A DNA stretch of 64,000 nt from Lentzea cavernae. GTDB taxonomy: Bacteria; Actinomycetota; Actinomycetes; Mycobacteriales; Pseudonocardiaceae. The position numbers and the translations under genes were made by a program. Below are positions 8,580 through 18,828 of the stretch, piece by piece. The notes beneath the pieces were generated by a model, which did not search any database, had not been told where the DNA came from, and worked only from the letters and a program-made list of their open reading frames with translations. Positions within the stretch are counted from its first letter, which is position 1; the number at the start of each line of letters is the position of its first letter. The stretch is taken from assembly GCF_014653695.1 (NCBI RefSeq), contig NZ_BNAR01000001.1, positions 310,001 through 374,000 of the forward strand, read 5' to 3'.

Positions 8580-8593
8580 TGACCAATTGGTCA
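8580..8593. promoter_or_regulatory. 14-bp palindrome at the dasA promoter
   Basis: TGACCAATTGGTCA is a perfect palindrome 22 bp upstream of the dasA start. Its half-site, TGGTC/GACCA, is that of DasR operators, but the half-sites face the opposite way to the standard dre order. It may be a variant operator or the site of another GntR-type protein. Confidence 0.55.
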
Positions 8594-8614
8594 GGTCCAA
8601 TGGAGTGGGTAGAA

Positions 8615-8630
8615 AGTGGCATAGACCACT
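8615..8630. promoter_or_regulatory. DasR-responsive element (dre) candidate
   Basis: AGTGGCATAGACCACT matches 13 of 16 positions of the Streptomyces dre consensus ACTGGTCTAGACCACT. It lies between dasA and dasR, about 57 bp from the dasA start, the place expected for feedback control by GlcNAc-6-P/GlcN-6-P-sensitive DasR. Confidence 0.75.
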
Positions 8631-8683
8631 TCTCAGGTCAATCCCCTGGTTGGACGCGTGGGAGCGCTGCCGAGCTTCAACAG

Positions 8684-8700
8684 ACTGGTTACTTACCAGT
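8684..8700. promoter_or_regulatory. Inverted repeat upstream of dasR
   Basis: ACTGGT (8684-8689) and ACCAGT (8695-8700) are perfect inverted 6-mers separated by 5 bases. A second pair, CCAGT (8696-8700) and ACTGG (8711-8715), overlaps it. Both are close to the ribosome site of dasR and could mediate autoregulation. Confidence 0.5.
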
Positions 8701-8736
8701 GGTATGCCATACTGGCCGCCGACGGAGCGGAGGGGC

Positions 8737-9498
8737 ATGGGCGAGGCGATCCTCAAACGCGAGCAGGTCCGCGACTACCTGCTGGAGCTCATCGAGACCC
8801 ACCCGGCCGGCGCCCCGATCCCCGCTGAACGCGTGCTGTGCCAGCAACTCTCGGTCTCCCGGCCCACCGTCCGCTCGGCCGTGGAGGAACTGGTCAACAC
8901 CGGCCTGCTGGTCCGCCAGCACGGCCGCGGCACGTTCGTGGCACGCGCCAAGATCACCCAGGAGATGGTGTCCGACACCGGTTCCATGTCCCTGCCCCAG
9001 GCCTCGGGCACGTGGTCGTCCCGCGTGCTCGAACACGCCCGCATCCCGGCCGGCGCACGGGTGGGCCGGCGCCTGCACGTCTCCCCCGCCGCCGACATCC
9101 ACTACATCGCCCGCCTGCGCCTGGTCGACGGCGAGCCCATGGCGTTGGAGTACCTGCACGTCCCGGCTCTGGTCGCGCCCTCGCTGACGTTGCACGACAT
9201 GGAGTCCGGCGACTTCTACGAACGGCTGCGCGAGCACGGCGTCCACGTCTCCGATGCCGTGCAGTCGATCGAGCCGACCGTGGTCAACGAGTCCGAGGCG
9301 TCGCTGCTCGGCGTGCCCGAACTGGCGCCCGCGCTGTTGTTCGAGCGCCTCACCACCGACGCGGAGGGGCGGCAGGTCGAGTACGTGCACTCGATCTACC
9401 GCGGGGACCGGTACAAGATCGTGTCGCGGCTGAAGCTCGGGGCCTCAACGCACAACACAGTCGACGTGCGGGCGCGGATCGGCGGCGACCCGTTCTGA
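8737..9498 (+). CDS. dasR: GntR/HutC-family regulator, DasR type
   Basis: The 253-residue protein has a winged helix-turn-helix at about 10-75 (IPAERVLCQQLSVSRPTVRS, then GRGTFVA) and a UTRA effector domain. The C-terminus, VEYVHSIYRGDRYKIVSRLK, is nearly the DasR ending [20 protein letters not shown]. In Streptomyces DasR senses GlcN-6-P and controls chitin, GlcNAc and antibiotic genes. The start is ATG 8737 behind GGAGGGG. An ATG at 8704 is possible but lies inside the operator dyads. It diverges from dasABC. The HTH region is less conserved than the UTRA part, so it might be a DasR paralogue. Confidence 0.8.
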   Translation: MGEAILKREQVRDYLLELIETHPAGAPIPAERVLCQQLSVSRPTVRSAVEELVNTGLLVRQHGRGTFVARAKITQEMVSDTGSMSLPQASGTWSSRVLEHARIPAGARVGRRLHVSPAADIHYIARLRLVDGEPMALEYLHVPALVAPSLTLHDMESGDFYERLREHGVHVSDAVQSIEPTVVNESEASLLGVPELAPALLFERLTTDAEGRQVEYVHSIYRGDRYKIVSRLKLGASTHNTVDVRARIGGDPF

Positions 9499-9541
9499 TC
9501 TTCGGGTAACGACGAACTCCCACGGTGCGACGTGAAGTCAT

Positions 9542-10645
9542 GTGCATGGTACGAGAGTCGTTCAACTAGCTGCTGCCTTCTTGGCAACTGTCGCGTTCAT
9601 CTCCGGACTGCTGAGCCTGTGGCGACCAACAGACATCCGCTCTTTGGAGGGAGAGGTGGTTGACCGATTTCAGCGCACCCAGGTCGACGCGAGAATCGAG
9701 CATGTGCGCTTTGTCATAACAGCAACAACTCTCACCCCAGGAGAACGTCGCCTCCAGGCATCTTTGATGCCACTGCCGGTTAAGCCTGAATCGCTTCCAA
9801 GGATCGTTGACAATACGGGAAGATCGGTATTTCAGGACGGTGTCATCAGATCCGAATTCGCCGATGCAAAGTTGGAGGTATTGGTAAGCAACTCTTCCTT
9901 CGGAACAACGACGGTTAATTTTCCGCTGGCTAGTGCCATCATCACTACTGGCTCAAGCGACGCCCGGAGGGTGACCGTTTCTATTCCGGTAGAAGCCAAC
10001 CCGCCCCAGTTTCCCAATGATACTTACTCCTTAAACCTCACATTGGTTGTATCCCTACCTCCCGGCATGACTCTCCAATCAACTGCGCGCCCGGACGCAT
10101 CGTTTTCGGCCAGCAGCCAGACCAGAAACCTTCCGGTTGGCTTCACCTTTGCTGTCGACGGCAGGCTCGGACAGTGGGCTGTTGACAAGGACTACACCGA
10201 CCAGATCAAGAATCCCGTTAGCACCAGCACCACTCCGCTGCCAGGATTCAAGGTCCTTTTCAGTAGGCCACTGCCGTTCGCGGCGTTCGTGTACGCGGTG
10301 AGTCTGATGCCAGCGTTGATCGCTCTTAGCTTCTGGGTCCGCACCAGGCGCCGCGGCGCGGGCACGAGAGACACCTCAGCGGCCTTGGAACTCGCGTCTG
10401 CACTACTCGCGCTCATCGCGTTGCGGCAGGTATTCGTGCCAACGGATATCATTGCCCTGACACGCCTTGACTTCGTGCTGGGCGTGCAGCTTCTCGCCGT
10501 GTGCTGGCTGATGGCCGTGACCTACGTAGCCGAACCTCCACCTGCAATTCCCGAAAAGCTCGCTACGGGAAAGCCCCGGTTACCCCGCGTTCGCAGACGA
10601 TTGACCGCGTCTGTTCCCAACGGCGCGACCCGCCGGATCAGGTGA
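9542..10645 (+). CDS. Hypothetical membrane protein, possibly DUF4436-like
   Basis: This 367-residue protein has an N-terminal helix (about 8-27), a long extracytoplasmic beta-rich part, and C-terminal helices near residues 240-262, 285-300 and 312-330. The order resembles DUF4436 membrane proteins, but no signature is decisive. The gene is visibly AT-richer than both neighbours and uses codons that are rare here, including a TTA leucine codon at 10031-10033. That codon depends on the rare bldA tRNA in streptomycetes. The start is the GTG at 9542 with no clear ribosome site. It ends 8 bases inside the converging antiporter gene. The base composition suggests recent acquisition. Confidence 0.6.
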   Translation: MHGTRVVQLAAAFLATVAFISGLLSLWRPTDIRSLEGEVVDRFQRTQVDARIEHVRFVITATTLTPGERRLQASLMPLPVKPESLPRIVDNTGRSVFQDGVIRSEFADAKLEVLVSNSSFGTTTVNFPLASAIITTGSSDARRVTVSIPVEANPPQFPNDTYSLNLTLVVSLPPGMTLQSTARPDASFSASSQTRNLPVGFTFAVDGRLGQWAVDKDYTDQIKNPVSTSTTPLPGFKVLFSRPLPFAAFVYAVSLMPALIALSFWVRTRRRGAGTRDTSAALELASALLALIALRQVFVPTDIIALTRLDFVLGVQLLAVCWLMAVTYVAEPPPAIPEKLATGKPRLPRVRRRLTASVPNGATRRIR

Positions 10646-12335
10646 AGCGCGCCGTCTGGCTGTCGATGAAGTTCTGCGCGCGCTCCAGGGTGTGCGAGCC
10701 GTAGGTCCCACCCGCCCGCGCATCCAGCAACGCGTTCTGCTGCGCGTCCATCATCATCCGTTGCAGCTCACGACCTTGGTGCATCTTGCTGTCGGGGTCG
10801 TGCTCGGTCAGCATCCTGTCGAAGGCCTCGCCCATGGCGGCGGAACGTTCGCGGGTCTTCTCCAGCAGCGCGGAGTCGAACGGCTTGCCGTTCTCGCGGC
10901 GGAGGTCCGGGTTCTCGAGCATGTCCTGGGTGGCGATGACCAGTTCGCCGGCCAGGCGGGCGTACTCGCGTCGCTCGTGCTCCTCGTCGTTGCCGCGGAT
11001 GCCGAGCCAGCGGATCACCAGCGGCAGGGAGCCGCCCTGCACGACCAGGGTGAGGATCGCGACGCTGAAGGCGATCAGGATCAGCTCGTCGCGGTGCGCG
11101 AGGTCGGTCGGCAGGGTCTGGGCGGCGGCCAAGGTGACGACGCCGCGCATGCCCGACCAGGCGAGCACGGCGCCACCGCGCCAGCCCAGGCCCTCGCTGG
11201 CGTAGAAGGCGATGTCGGCCTGTTTGCGTTGCAGCGAGCGGACTCCGCGGTCGTAGCGCTTCTCGGAGCCGGGTTGCGGGCCTCGTGCGAGGAAGCGGTC
11301 CACAAAGGAGTCGAGTTTGCTCGTGAACGCGTCCGCGCGGCGTTGCTGGCGGCGCAGCATGGCGATGAGCGGGATCATGAACGCCACCCGCAGCACCACC
11401 AGGGCCGCAGTGGCCAGCGCGCCGATCAGCAGCGTCCGCGCCACGCCGTCGTCCGCGACGGCGCTGATGACCGCGGTGAGCTCGAAGCCCATCAGCAGGA
11501 AGACGCCGTTCTCCAGCAGCAGCTGGATCGTGCGCCAGTTGGTGCGTTCGGACATGCGGTCGTGCGCGCTGAACTTGCGCGCGCTCAGGTGCCCGGTGAT
11601 CAGGCCGGCCACGACCACGGCGATCACACCGGACGCGTGCACCTCCTCGGCGGGGATGAACGCGAGGAACGGCACGACGTACGAGATCGCGGTCGTCAGC
11701 ACCGGCTGGCCCTGGATCTTCGACCGCGCCCACACCGACACGATGCCGACGGCCGCGCCGATCGCCACGCCGACCGACACGGCGAAGGCGAAGTCGCCCA
11801 GCGCGCTGCCGAACGTGACGCTGGCCGAGATCGCGACGATCGCCGTGCGCAGCAGGACGAGCGCGGTCGCGTCGTTGACCAGGCCCTCGCCCTCCAGGAT
11901 CGTGACCAGGCGGGGTGGCAGGCCGAGCTTCTTGCCGATCGAGGTGGCGGCGACGGCGTCCGGCGGGCTGATCACGGCGCCCAGCGCGAGGGCGGCGGCG
12001 AAGCCGATCTGGGGCAGCAGCCACCAGATCAGCAGGCCGGTTCCGAACGCCGACACGGCCACGAGCAGCACCGAGAGCGACCCGATGGTGGCGAAGTTCC
12101 GCCGGAAGTCGACCACCGGCACGTTGACCGCCGCCGAGTAGAGGATCGGCGGCAGCACGATCGTCAGGATCCACTCGGGCTCGACGAACAGGTGCGGTGC
12201 TCCCGGCAGCTGGCTGCAGGCCATGCCGACCAGCACGAGCAGCACAGGTGCCGCCACTCCCAGCTTCGGCGCGAAGTACGACACCACGACGATGATCAGC
12301 ACGGCCGTGACGGCGAGCAAGGCCCATTCCTGCAT
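10638..12335 (-). CDS. CPA1 (NhaP-type) Na+/H+ antiporter
   Basis: The 565-residue protein has about 12 membrane helices and a cytoplasmic C-terminal tail of about 150 residues. The ion-binding core SPPDAVAATSI and the GLVNDATALVL helix are signatures of the CPA1 branch. These carriers exchange Na+ or K+ for protons and control internal pH. The C-terminal tail (LARGPQPGSEKRYDR and onward) is charged and helical, as in the bacterial CPA1 subfamily. Translation starts at ATG 12335 with no strong ribosome site. It converges with the AT-rich membrane protein gene. Confidence 0.9.
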   Translation of the reverse strand: MQEWALLAVTAVLIIVVVSYFAPKLGVAAPVLLVLVGMACSQLPGAPHLFVEPEWILTIVLPPILYSAAVNVPVVDFRRNFATIGSLSVLLVAVSAFGTGLLIWWLLPQIGFAAALALGAVISPPDAVAATSIGKKLGLPPRLVTILEGEGLVNDATALVLLRTAIVAISASVTFGSALGDFAFAVSVGVAIGAAVGIVSVWARSKIQGQPVLTTAISYVVPFLAFIPAEEVHASGVIAVVVAGLITGHLSARKFSAHDRMSERTNWRTIQLLLENGVFLLMGFELTAVISAVADDGVARTLLIGALATAALVVLRVAFMIPLIAMLRRQQRRADAFTSKLDSFVDRFLARGPQPGSEKRYDRGVRSLQRKQADIAFYASEGLGWRGGAVLAWSGMRGVVTLAAAQTLPTDLAHRDELILIAFSVAILTLVVQGGSLPLVIRWLGIRGNDEEHERREYARLAGELVIATQDMLENPDLRRENGKPFDSALLEKTRERSAAMGEAFDRMLTEHDPDSKMHQGRELQRMMMDAQQNALLDARAGGTYGSHTLERAQNFIDSQTARFT

Positions 12336-12386
12336 GACGTGCAGTTTGTCTGATCGGAACGGACCTCGCCCGTGGAGCCACGCCGG

Positions 12387-14000
12387 TCAGGTCGCCGGCA
12401 GCACGTGGCGGCCGTCACGGTCGGTGCTCAGGCACAGCGAGCAGATCTCACCGCCCTGGGCGCTGGCCGTCATGTCCGGGCGCTCGTACGACTCCGCGCA
12501 CACCACGCAGTCGTAGCGCGTCCCGCTCGGGTTGCCGTCCTCGTCGAGCATCGGCTCGGCGATGCCGTCGTCGGTGCGGCGCAGGTAGAACCGGCCCCGC
12601 GTCACCACCGCGAGCAACGGCGTCAGCACGATCGGGATGCCGACCGCGACCAGCGGCGAGTACGGCTGGACCGCCGCGCCGAAGAGTCCGAAGTAGACGG
12701 AGATGGACAGGATCGACGAGGCGAGGAACGATCCGACGCCCACCGGGTTGACCGCGAACAGCATGCCGCGGCGGAACTCCGGCTGCTTGGGCGACAGCTT
12801 CAGCAGGTACTTGTTGATCGCGATGTCCGCCGCGACCGTGACGACCCAGGCCATCGCGCAGTTCGAGTAGAAGCTCAGCAGGTTGTTGAGGAAGCTGAAC
12901 ATGTCCGCCTCCATCAGCACCAGCGCGATGGCGAGGTTGACGATCACGAACACCAGCCGCCCCGGGTAGTGCTTGGTCACGCGCGTGAACGAGTTCGTCC
13001 ACGCCAGCGAGCCCGAGTAGGCGTTGGTGACGTTGATCTTCACCTGGCTCAGCACCACGAGCACCAGTGCCAGCGGCACCACCAGCCACGCCGGCATGAA
13101 CTGCTTGAACACCCCGGTGAACTGCTCGATCGGCTCCACCGCCGCGACCTTGCCGACGGCGTCGAGCACGTAGATCGCCAGGAACGCGCCGATGGCCTGC
13201 TTCAAAGCACCGAACACCACCCAGCCCGGTCCGGCCATGACCACCGAAGTCCACCACGCCCGCCGGTTCGCCGCGGTGCGCGGCGGCATGAACCGCAGGT
13301 AGTCGATCTGCTCACCGATCTGCCCCATCAACGACAGGCACACGCCCGCGCCGAGCATCACCGCCGCGGTGTTCACCCCGGTGTCCCCGTACGCGAGCCA
13401 GCGGCTCACCGAGGACGGCTCCGCGATCACCAGGAAGAGCAGCGGTGCCACCATCAGCAGCAGCCACAACGGGTTCGTCCAGCTCTGCAGCTTCGCCAGC
13501 ACCTTCATCCCGTAGATCACCAGCGGGATGATCACCAGGGTCGACGCGAGGTACCCCAGCCACAGCGGCATCCCCAGCGCGTACCGCAGGCCCTGCGCCA
13601 TGATCGAGCCCTCGAGCGCGAAGAAGATGAACGTGAAGCTCGCGAAGATCACGCTGGTGATCACCGAGCCGTAGTAGCCGAACCCCGATCCGCGCGTGAT
13701 CAGGTCGAGGTCGATGTTGTAGCGGGCGGCGTAGTAGGCCAGCGGGAAGCCGGTCACGAAGATGACGATCGCGGCGAACCCGATGGCCAGCAACGCGTTC
13801 CCGGTGCCGTGGGTGAGGGCGATGCCCGCACCGATCGAGAAGTCCGCCATGTAGGCGATGCCGCCCAGCGCGGACGCCCCGACGACAGCGGGGGTCCAGC
13901 GCCGGTACGTCCGCGGGGCGAACCGCAGCGTGTAGTCCTCGAGCGTCTCCTTGGACGCCGCGGGAGCCGGTGCGCGCTCCACAACCTCATCAAGGGTCAT
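12387..14000 (-). CDS. NCS1 purine/cytosine-type permease with a C-terminal Cys4 tail
   Basis: The 537-residue protein has 12 predicted helices and NCS1 marks such as FAPRTYRRWTPAVVGASALGG at the N-terminus and LSQVKINVTNAYSGSLAW. NCS1 carriers import nucleobases, hydantoins or related compounds with Na+ or H+. The odd part is the tail: Cys498, Cys501, Cys520 and Cys523 form two CxxC knuckles 18 residues apart after the last helix, which looks like a zinc ribbon. Its role is unknown. TAGCGT stands 8 bases before the ATG, so the message may be leaderless. No catabolic enzyme gene is adjacent to name the substrate. Confidence 0.85.
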   Translation of the reverse strand: MTLDEVVERAPAPAASKETLEDYTLRFAPRTYRRWTPAVVGASALGGIAYMADFSIGAGIALTHGTGNALLAIGFAAIVIFVTGFPLAYYAARYNIDLDLITRGSGFGYYGSVITSVIFASFTFIFFALEGSIMAQGLRYALGMPLWLGYLASTLVIIPLVIYGMKVLAKLQSWTNPLWLLLMVAPLLFLVIAEPSSVSRWLAYGDTGVNTAAVMLGAGVCLSLMGQIGEQIDYLRFMPPRTAANRRAWWTSVVMAGPGWVVFGALKQAIGAFLAIYVLDAVGKVAAVEPIEQFTGVFKQFMPAWLVVPLALVLVVLSQVKINVTNAYSGSLAWTNSFTRVTKHYPGRLVFVIVNLAIALVLMEADMFSFLNNLLSFYSNCAMAWVVTVAADIAINKYLLKLSPKQPEFRRGMLFAVNPVGVGSFLASSILSISVYFGLFGAAVQPYSPLVAVGIPIVLTPLLAVVTRGRFYLRRTDDGIAEPMLDEDGNPSGTRYDCVVCAESYERPDMTASAQGGEICSLCLSTDRDGRHVLPAT

Positions 14001-14008
14001 GGAGTCCG

Positions 14009-14014
14009 ACGCTA
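14009..14014 (-). promoter_or_regulatory. -10 element of the NCS1 gene
   Basis: On the minus strand TAGCGT stands 8 bases before ATG 14000 and there is no ribosome site, so the leader is absent or very short. Confidence 0.4.
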
Positions 14015-14137
14015 CGAAACCCGCGTTTCCTGCGATCGCACCGTTTGTGTCAGGACGATGACGCTGTGTTCACCTGTCGTGGATGATCTCGTGACCTCCG
14101 TGGAGCGGCGCAGGCCGGACACGACCCCGCGGGTCCT

Positions 14138-16120
<1,983 letters not shown>

Positions 16121-16232
16121 AGAGGGGAGCGCGCTCTCACCCGCGGGTCTTCGGCAAGTTCGTTGACGAATTGGATTCGTTGGCACCAAAGCAACATCGT
16201 GCGCAATAAATAGGTCGACAATGGACCTGTCC

Positions 16233-16817
16233 CTAGTGGACCTTCGCGACCTCGATCCCGACGTCCCCGAACATCCGCAGCCTCCGCGTCCTGGTCGGCT
16301 CGACGGTGAACCCGGCCGCGGCGATGCCGTGCGCGACGTGCCCGTGGTGCGCGATGTCCGCGAGCACGAGCAGACCTCCCGGCTTCAGCACGCGACGCAC
16401 CTCGGCGAGCATCTCCCCCTTCGACTCGCCGTCCAGGTGGTGCAGCATCAGGCTGGAGAAGACGCGGTCGAACGACGCGTCGGGGAACGCCAGCTCCTGC
16501 GCGAACCCCCGGTCCAGCCTCACCTTCAGCCCGGCTCGCCGCAGCTTGCGCTCGGCCCGCGCCAGCATCTTCAGGTCCGGGTCCACGCCGACGAGTTCGA
16601 CGTCCCGGTGCCGCTTTCCCGTGGTGCGCAGCAGGTTGCCGGTCCCGCACCCGATGTCGAGCACGCGGTGCCCGGCGCCCGGACCGGCCACCTCGACCAT
16701 CTGCCGGTGGACGGCGTGCAGCCCGGACACCCGGTGGAGCACGTCGTAGAACGGCATCAGGTAGTGCTTGCCCAGGCCGGGCAGGTAGTCACGCTCTTGG
16801 GACGATTTTTCGGTCAT
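16233..16817 (-). CDS. Class I SAM-dependent methyltransferase
   Basis: This 194-residue protein has the Rossmann SAM-binding motif VLDIGCGTGNLL (about 47-58), an acidic motif II (VELVGVDPD) and VLKPGGLLVLADI as motif IV/post-IV. It matches the methyltransferase type 11 fold seen in UbiE-like enzymes, but no acceptor can be named. Start ATG 16817 is preceded by CAGAAT 6 bases upstream and no ribosome site, so it may be leaderless. It diverges from the AraC-family gene with about 70 bp between the starts, so the two may be co-regulated. Confidence 0.82.
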   Translation of the reverse strand: MTEKSSQERDYLPGLGKHYLMPFYDVLHRVSGLHAVHRQMVEVAGPGAGHRVLDIGCGTGNLLRTTGKRHRDVELVGVDPDLKMLARAERKLRRAGLKVRLDRGFAQELAFPDASFDRVFSSLMLHHLDGESKGEMLAEVRRVLKPGGLLVLADIAHHGHVAHGIAAAGFTVEPTRTRRLRMFGDVGIEVAKVH

Positions 16818-16887
16818 GCCTGGATTCTGACCGTTGTCACAGCATGATTTCTGCGTCGATCCACGGTTTGGGTGGGACGATTCGACG

Positions 16888-17808
16888 GTGCGAACCCAGC
16901 GAACGCCCCTGAAGGGCGACGAGCCCGCGAAGTACGCCTGGCGGCCCGCCCCCGGCGAGTTGTCCATCGCGGCCGTGCGGCTCGGGCACGGCACCGACGT
17001 CGACGGCGCGCACGAGGCGCACTCCCACGACTTCCCCGGCATCGCCTACTTCGAGGCGGCGGGCGGCGTGGTCCGCCACGGCGCGCAGGTCAGGGACGCC
17101 GAGGCGGGCGACCTGTTCGTCATCGCGCCCGGCGACGTGATGGGCAGGGCCCGCAACGACGACCTCCACGGCGCGAGGGGCTGGGGCGTCTTCTTCACCG
17201 CCGACGTGCTCGGGCGGGACACGCCGGGCGCGCATCTGGCGTGGCGCACCCACCCGCTGCTGTTCCCGTTCGTCCACGGCGGCGCGACCGGAGCGTTGCG
17301 GCTCAGCGTCCCCGAGGAGCACCGCCCCGAGTGGACCGCTCGCGTCCGGGCACTGGACGACGAGCTCCGGCACCGCCGCGACGGCTACCGCGAGGCTGTG
17401 TCGGCGCACCTCACGCTGCTGCTCGTCGGGGTGTCGAGACTGGCCGCGGACGTCGTCGGCGACCTGCGCGAAAACGCAGAACCGCTGCTGGCCGAGGTGT
17501 TCGACGTGATCGAGCGGCGGTATGCGGAACCGTTGTCGTTGCGCGAGGTGGCCGCCGCGGTCAGCATCTCCCCCGGCCACCTGACCTCGACGGTGCGCAG
17601 GCGGACCGGCCGCACGGTGCAGGAGTGGATCACCGAGCGCCGGATGGTCCAGGCCCGCCGCCTGCTCGCCGTGACGGACCTGCCGGTCGGCGACGTCGGA
17701 CGCCAGGTGGGCATCACCGACGCCGGCTACTTCGCGCGGACATTCGGCAAGGTGCACGGCATGAGCCCGACCCGATGGCGGGCGTCCGGCCACCTGAACA
17801 CCCGCTGA
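16888..17808 (+). CDS. AraC-family transcriptional regulator with cupin sensor
   Basis: This 306-residue regulator has an N-terminal cupin (about 20-120; HEAHSHDFPGIAYFEAAGG and GDLFVIAPGDV). The C-terminal double helix-turn-helix contains PLSLREVAAAVSISPGHLT and the AraC signature GITDAGYFARTFGKVHGMSP. The cupin probably binds a small ligand. GTG 16888 is preferred because GGTGGGA stands about 11 bases upstream; a TTG at 16834 would add 18 residues. The divergent methyltransferase is the natural first target. Confidence 0.85.
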   Translation: MRTQRTPLKGDEPAKYAWRPAPGELSIAAVRLGHGTDVDGAHEAHSHDFPGIAYFEAAGGVVRHGAQVRDAEAGDLFVIAPGDVMGRARNDDLHGARGWGVFFTADVLGRDTPGAHLAWRTHPLLFPFVHGGATGALRLSVPEEHRPEWTARVRALDDELRHRRDGYREAVSAHLTLLLVGVSRLAADVVGDLRENAEPLLAEVFDVIERRYAEPLSLREVAAAVSISPGHLTSTVRRRTGRTVQEWITERRMVQARRLLAVTDLPVGDVGRQVGITDAGYFARTFGKVHGMSPTRWRASGHLNTR

Positions 17809-17877
17809 ACTCCTGTCGACGGCCTGTGGCCCACCAGGCTTTTCGTCGTTTTCGTCCCTTCGGGCCGTGGCACTGTC

Positions 17878-18372
17878 GTGACCATGACCGGCGGCACGCC
17901 CACCTTGAGCAACGACCAGGACCTCGGCGCGAGGTTCCACGACCTGATGGAAGTCGTGGTGCGGTGGCTGCCGTTCGGCCTTTGCCGCGTCATCGCGCCG
18001 AGCCTGCTCGGGTTCGCCCTGATCAACGGCTTCACGTTCGGCGTCGACCTGCTGCTGCTCACGCTGTTCCGCAGCGGCCTCGGCCTGCCGGTGCCGCTCG
18101 CGTTCACGATCGCCTACGTGCTCGCGTTCGGCCTGAGCTTCGTGCTCAACCGCGCGCTGAACTTCCGCTCGCACGCGCCGGTCGGCCCGCAGGCCGGGCT
18201 CTACGCCGTGGCGATCCTGATCAACTACCTGGCCTTCATCCTCGGCGTGGGCAGCGCGCTGACCGAGATCGGCCTGCAGTACCACCTGTCCCGGATCGTC
18301 GCCGGCGCGTGCGAGGCCGCGTTCATGTACAGCGTCATGCGCTGGGTGATCTTCCGCGACGCCAGGCCCTGA
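17878..18372 (+). CDS. GtrA-family membrane protein
   Basis: This 164-residue protein has four membrane helices (near residues 42-64, 70-90, 108-128 and 136-158). The GtrA pattern LIN-FTFGVDLLLLTL is followed by YVLAFGLSFVLNRALNF. GtrA proteins are thought to flip polyprenyl-linked sugars for glycosylation of cell-wall polymers or proteins. GTG 17878 and ATG 17884 are both possible starts. It follows the AraC gene by 69 bp and converges with the DUF2630 gene, from which it is one base apart. No glycosyltransferase is adjacent. Confidence 0.82.
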   Translation: MTMTGGTPTLSNDQDLGARFHDLMEVVVRWLPFGLCRVIAPSLLGFALINGFTFGVDLLLLTLFRSGLGLPVPLAFTIAYVLAFGLSFVLNRALNFRSHAPVGPQAGLYAVAILINYLAFILGVGSALTEIGLQYHLSRIVAGACEAAFMYSVMRWVIFRDARP

Positions 18373-18373
18373 C

Positions 18374-18619
18374 CTACTGCAGGTACCCCTCGACCTCGCC
18401 GACCGAGCGCGCCGGGACGTCCTCGGCGTTCTCCCCCTGCGACCGCGCCGACCGGCGGCGCCGCAGCAGGTCCCAGCATTGGTCGAGGGCTTCCTCGAGC
18501 GACCGCAGCCGTGCGTGCTCCTCGTCGCTGGAGATCTCGCCGGACACGAGCTGCTGACGGAGCTTGTGCTCCTCGTCGACCAGCTCGTTGATGCGGCCCA
18601 GCACGTTCTCGTCGCTCAT
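18374..18619 (-). CDS. DUF2630 small helical protein
   Basis: The 81-residue protein is highly charged and helical: ILxRI-like N-terminus (NVLGRINELVDEEHKLRQQ), then GEISSDEEHARLRSLEEALD and the conserved QCWDLLRRRRSAR. This is the actinobacterial DUF2630 family, of unknown function. The pattern of charged heptads suggests a coiled coil. TAGAGT stands 7 bases before ATG 18619 and there is no ribosome site, so it is probably leaderless. Confidence 0.85.
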   Translation of the reverse strand: MSDENVLGRINELVDEEHKLRQQLVSGEISSDEEHARLRSLEEALDQCWDLLRRRRSARSQGENAEDVPARSVGEVEGYLQ

Positions 18620-18626
18620 CTGCCCG

Positions 18627-18632
18627 ACTCTA
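18627..18632 (-). promoter_or_regulatory. -10 element of the DUF2630 gene
   Basis: On the minus strand TAGAGT lies exactly 7 bases before ATG 18619, the spacing of leaderless actinobacterial promoters. Confidence 0.5.
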
Positions 18633-18725
18633 CGACGAACCGCGATCAGGCGCGCCGCGCCGTTGCCCGCGGCCAACGCCCGGAACTCGTCGCTCGGGGT
18701 GATTCGTCCGGTTGGTCCAGTGAAA

Positions 18726-18736
18726 TGGTTCAACCA
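18726..18736. promoter_or_regulatory. DasR-like inverted repeat upstream of the LPMO gene
   Basis: TGGTTCAACCA is a perfect inverted repeat (TGGTT/AACCA around one base) about 93 bp upstream of the LPMO start. TGGTCC lies 12 bp further upstream. Chitinolytic genes of streptomycetes are controlled by DasR through TGGTC-type sites, so this is a candidate, one base shorter than the usual dre core. Confidence 0.4.
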
Positions 18737-18828
18737 CTTGTTTACGCTTGTGAACAGGGCCGCCGACCCGTCACGCGACCACCTCCCCCCGCGGAAGTGG
18801 TCGCCACCTCCGCCTGCCAGGAGGCGTT

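Noticed and set aside
16837..18285. Long antisense frames opposite the AraC and GtrA genes
   Set aside because: They are His/Arg/Ala-rich shadows caused by high GC at third positions; the sense genes have full domains.
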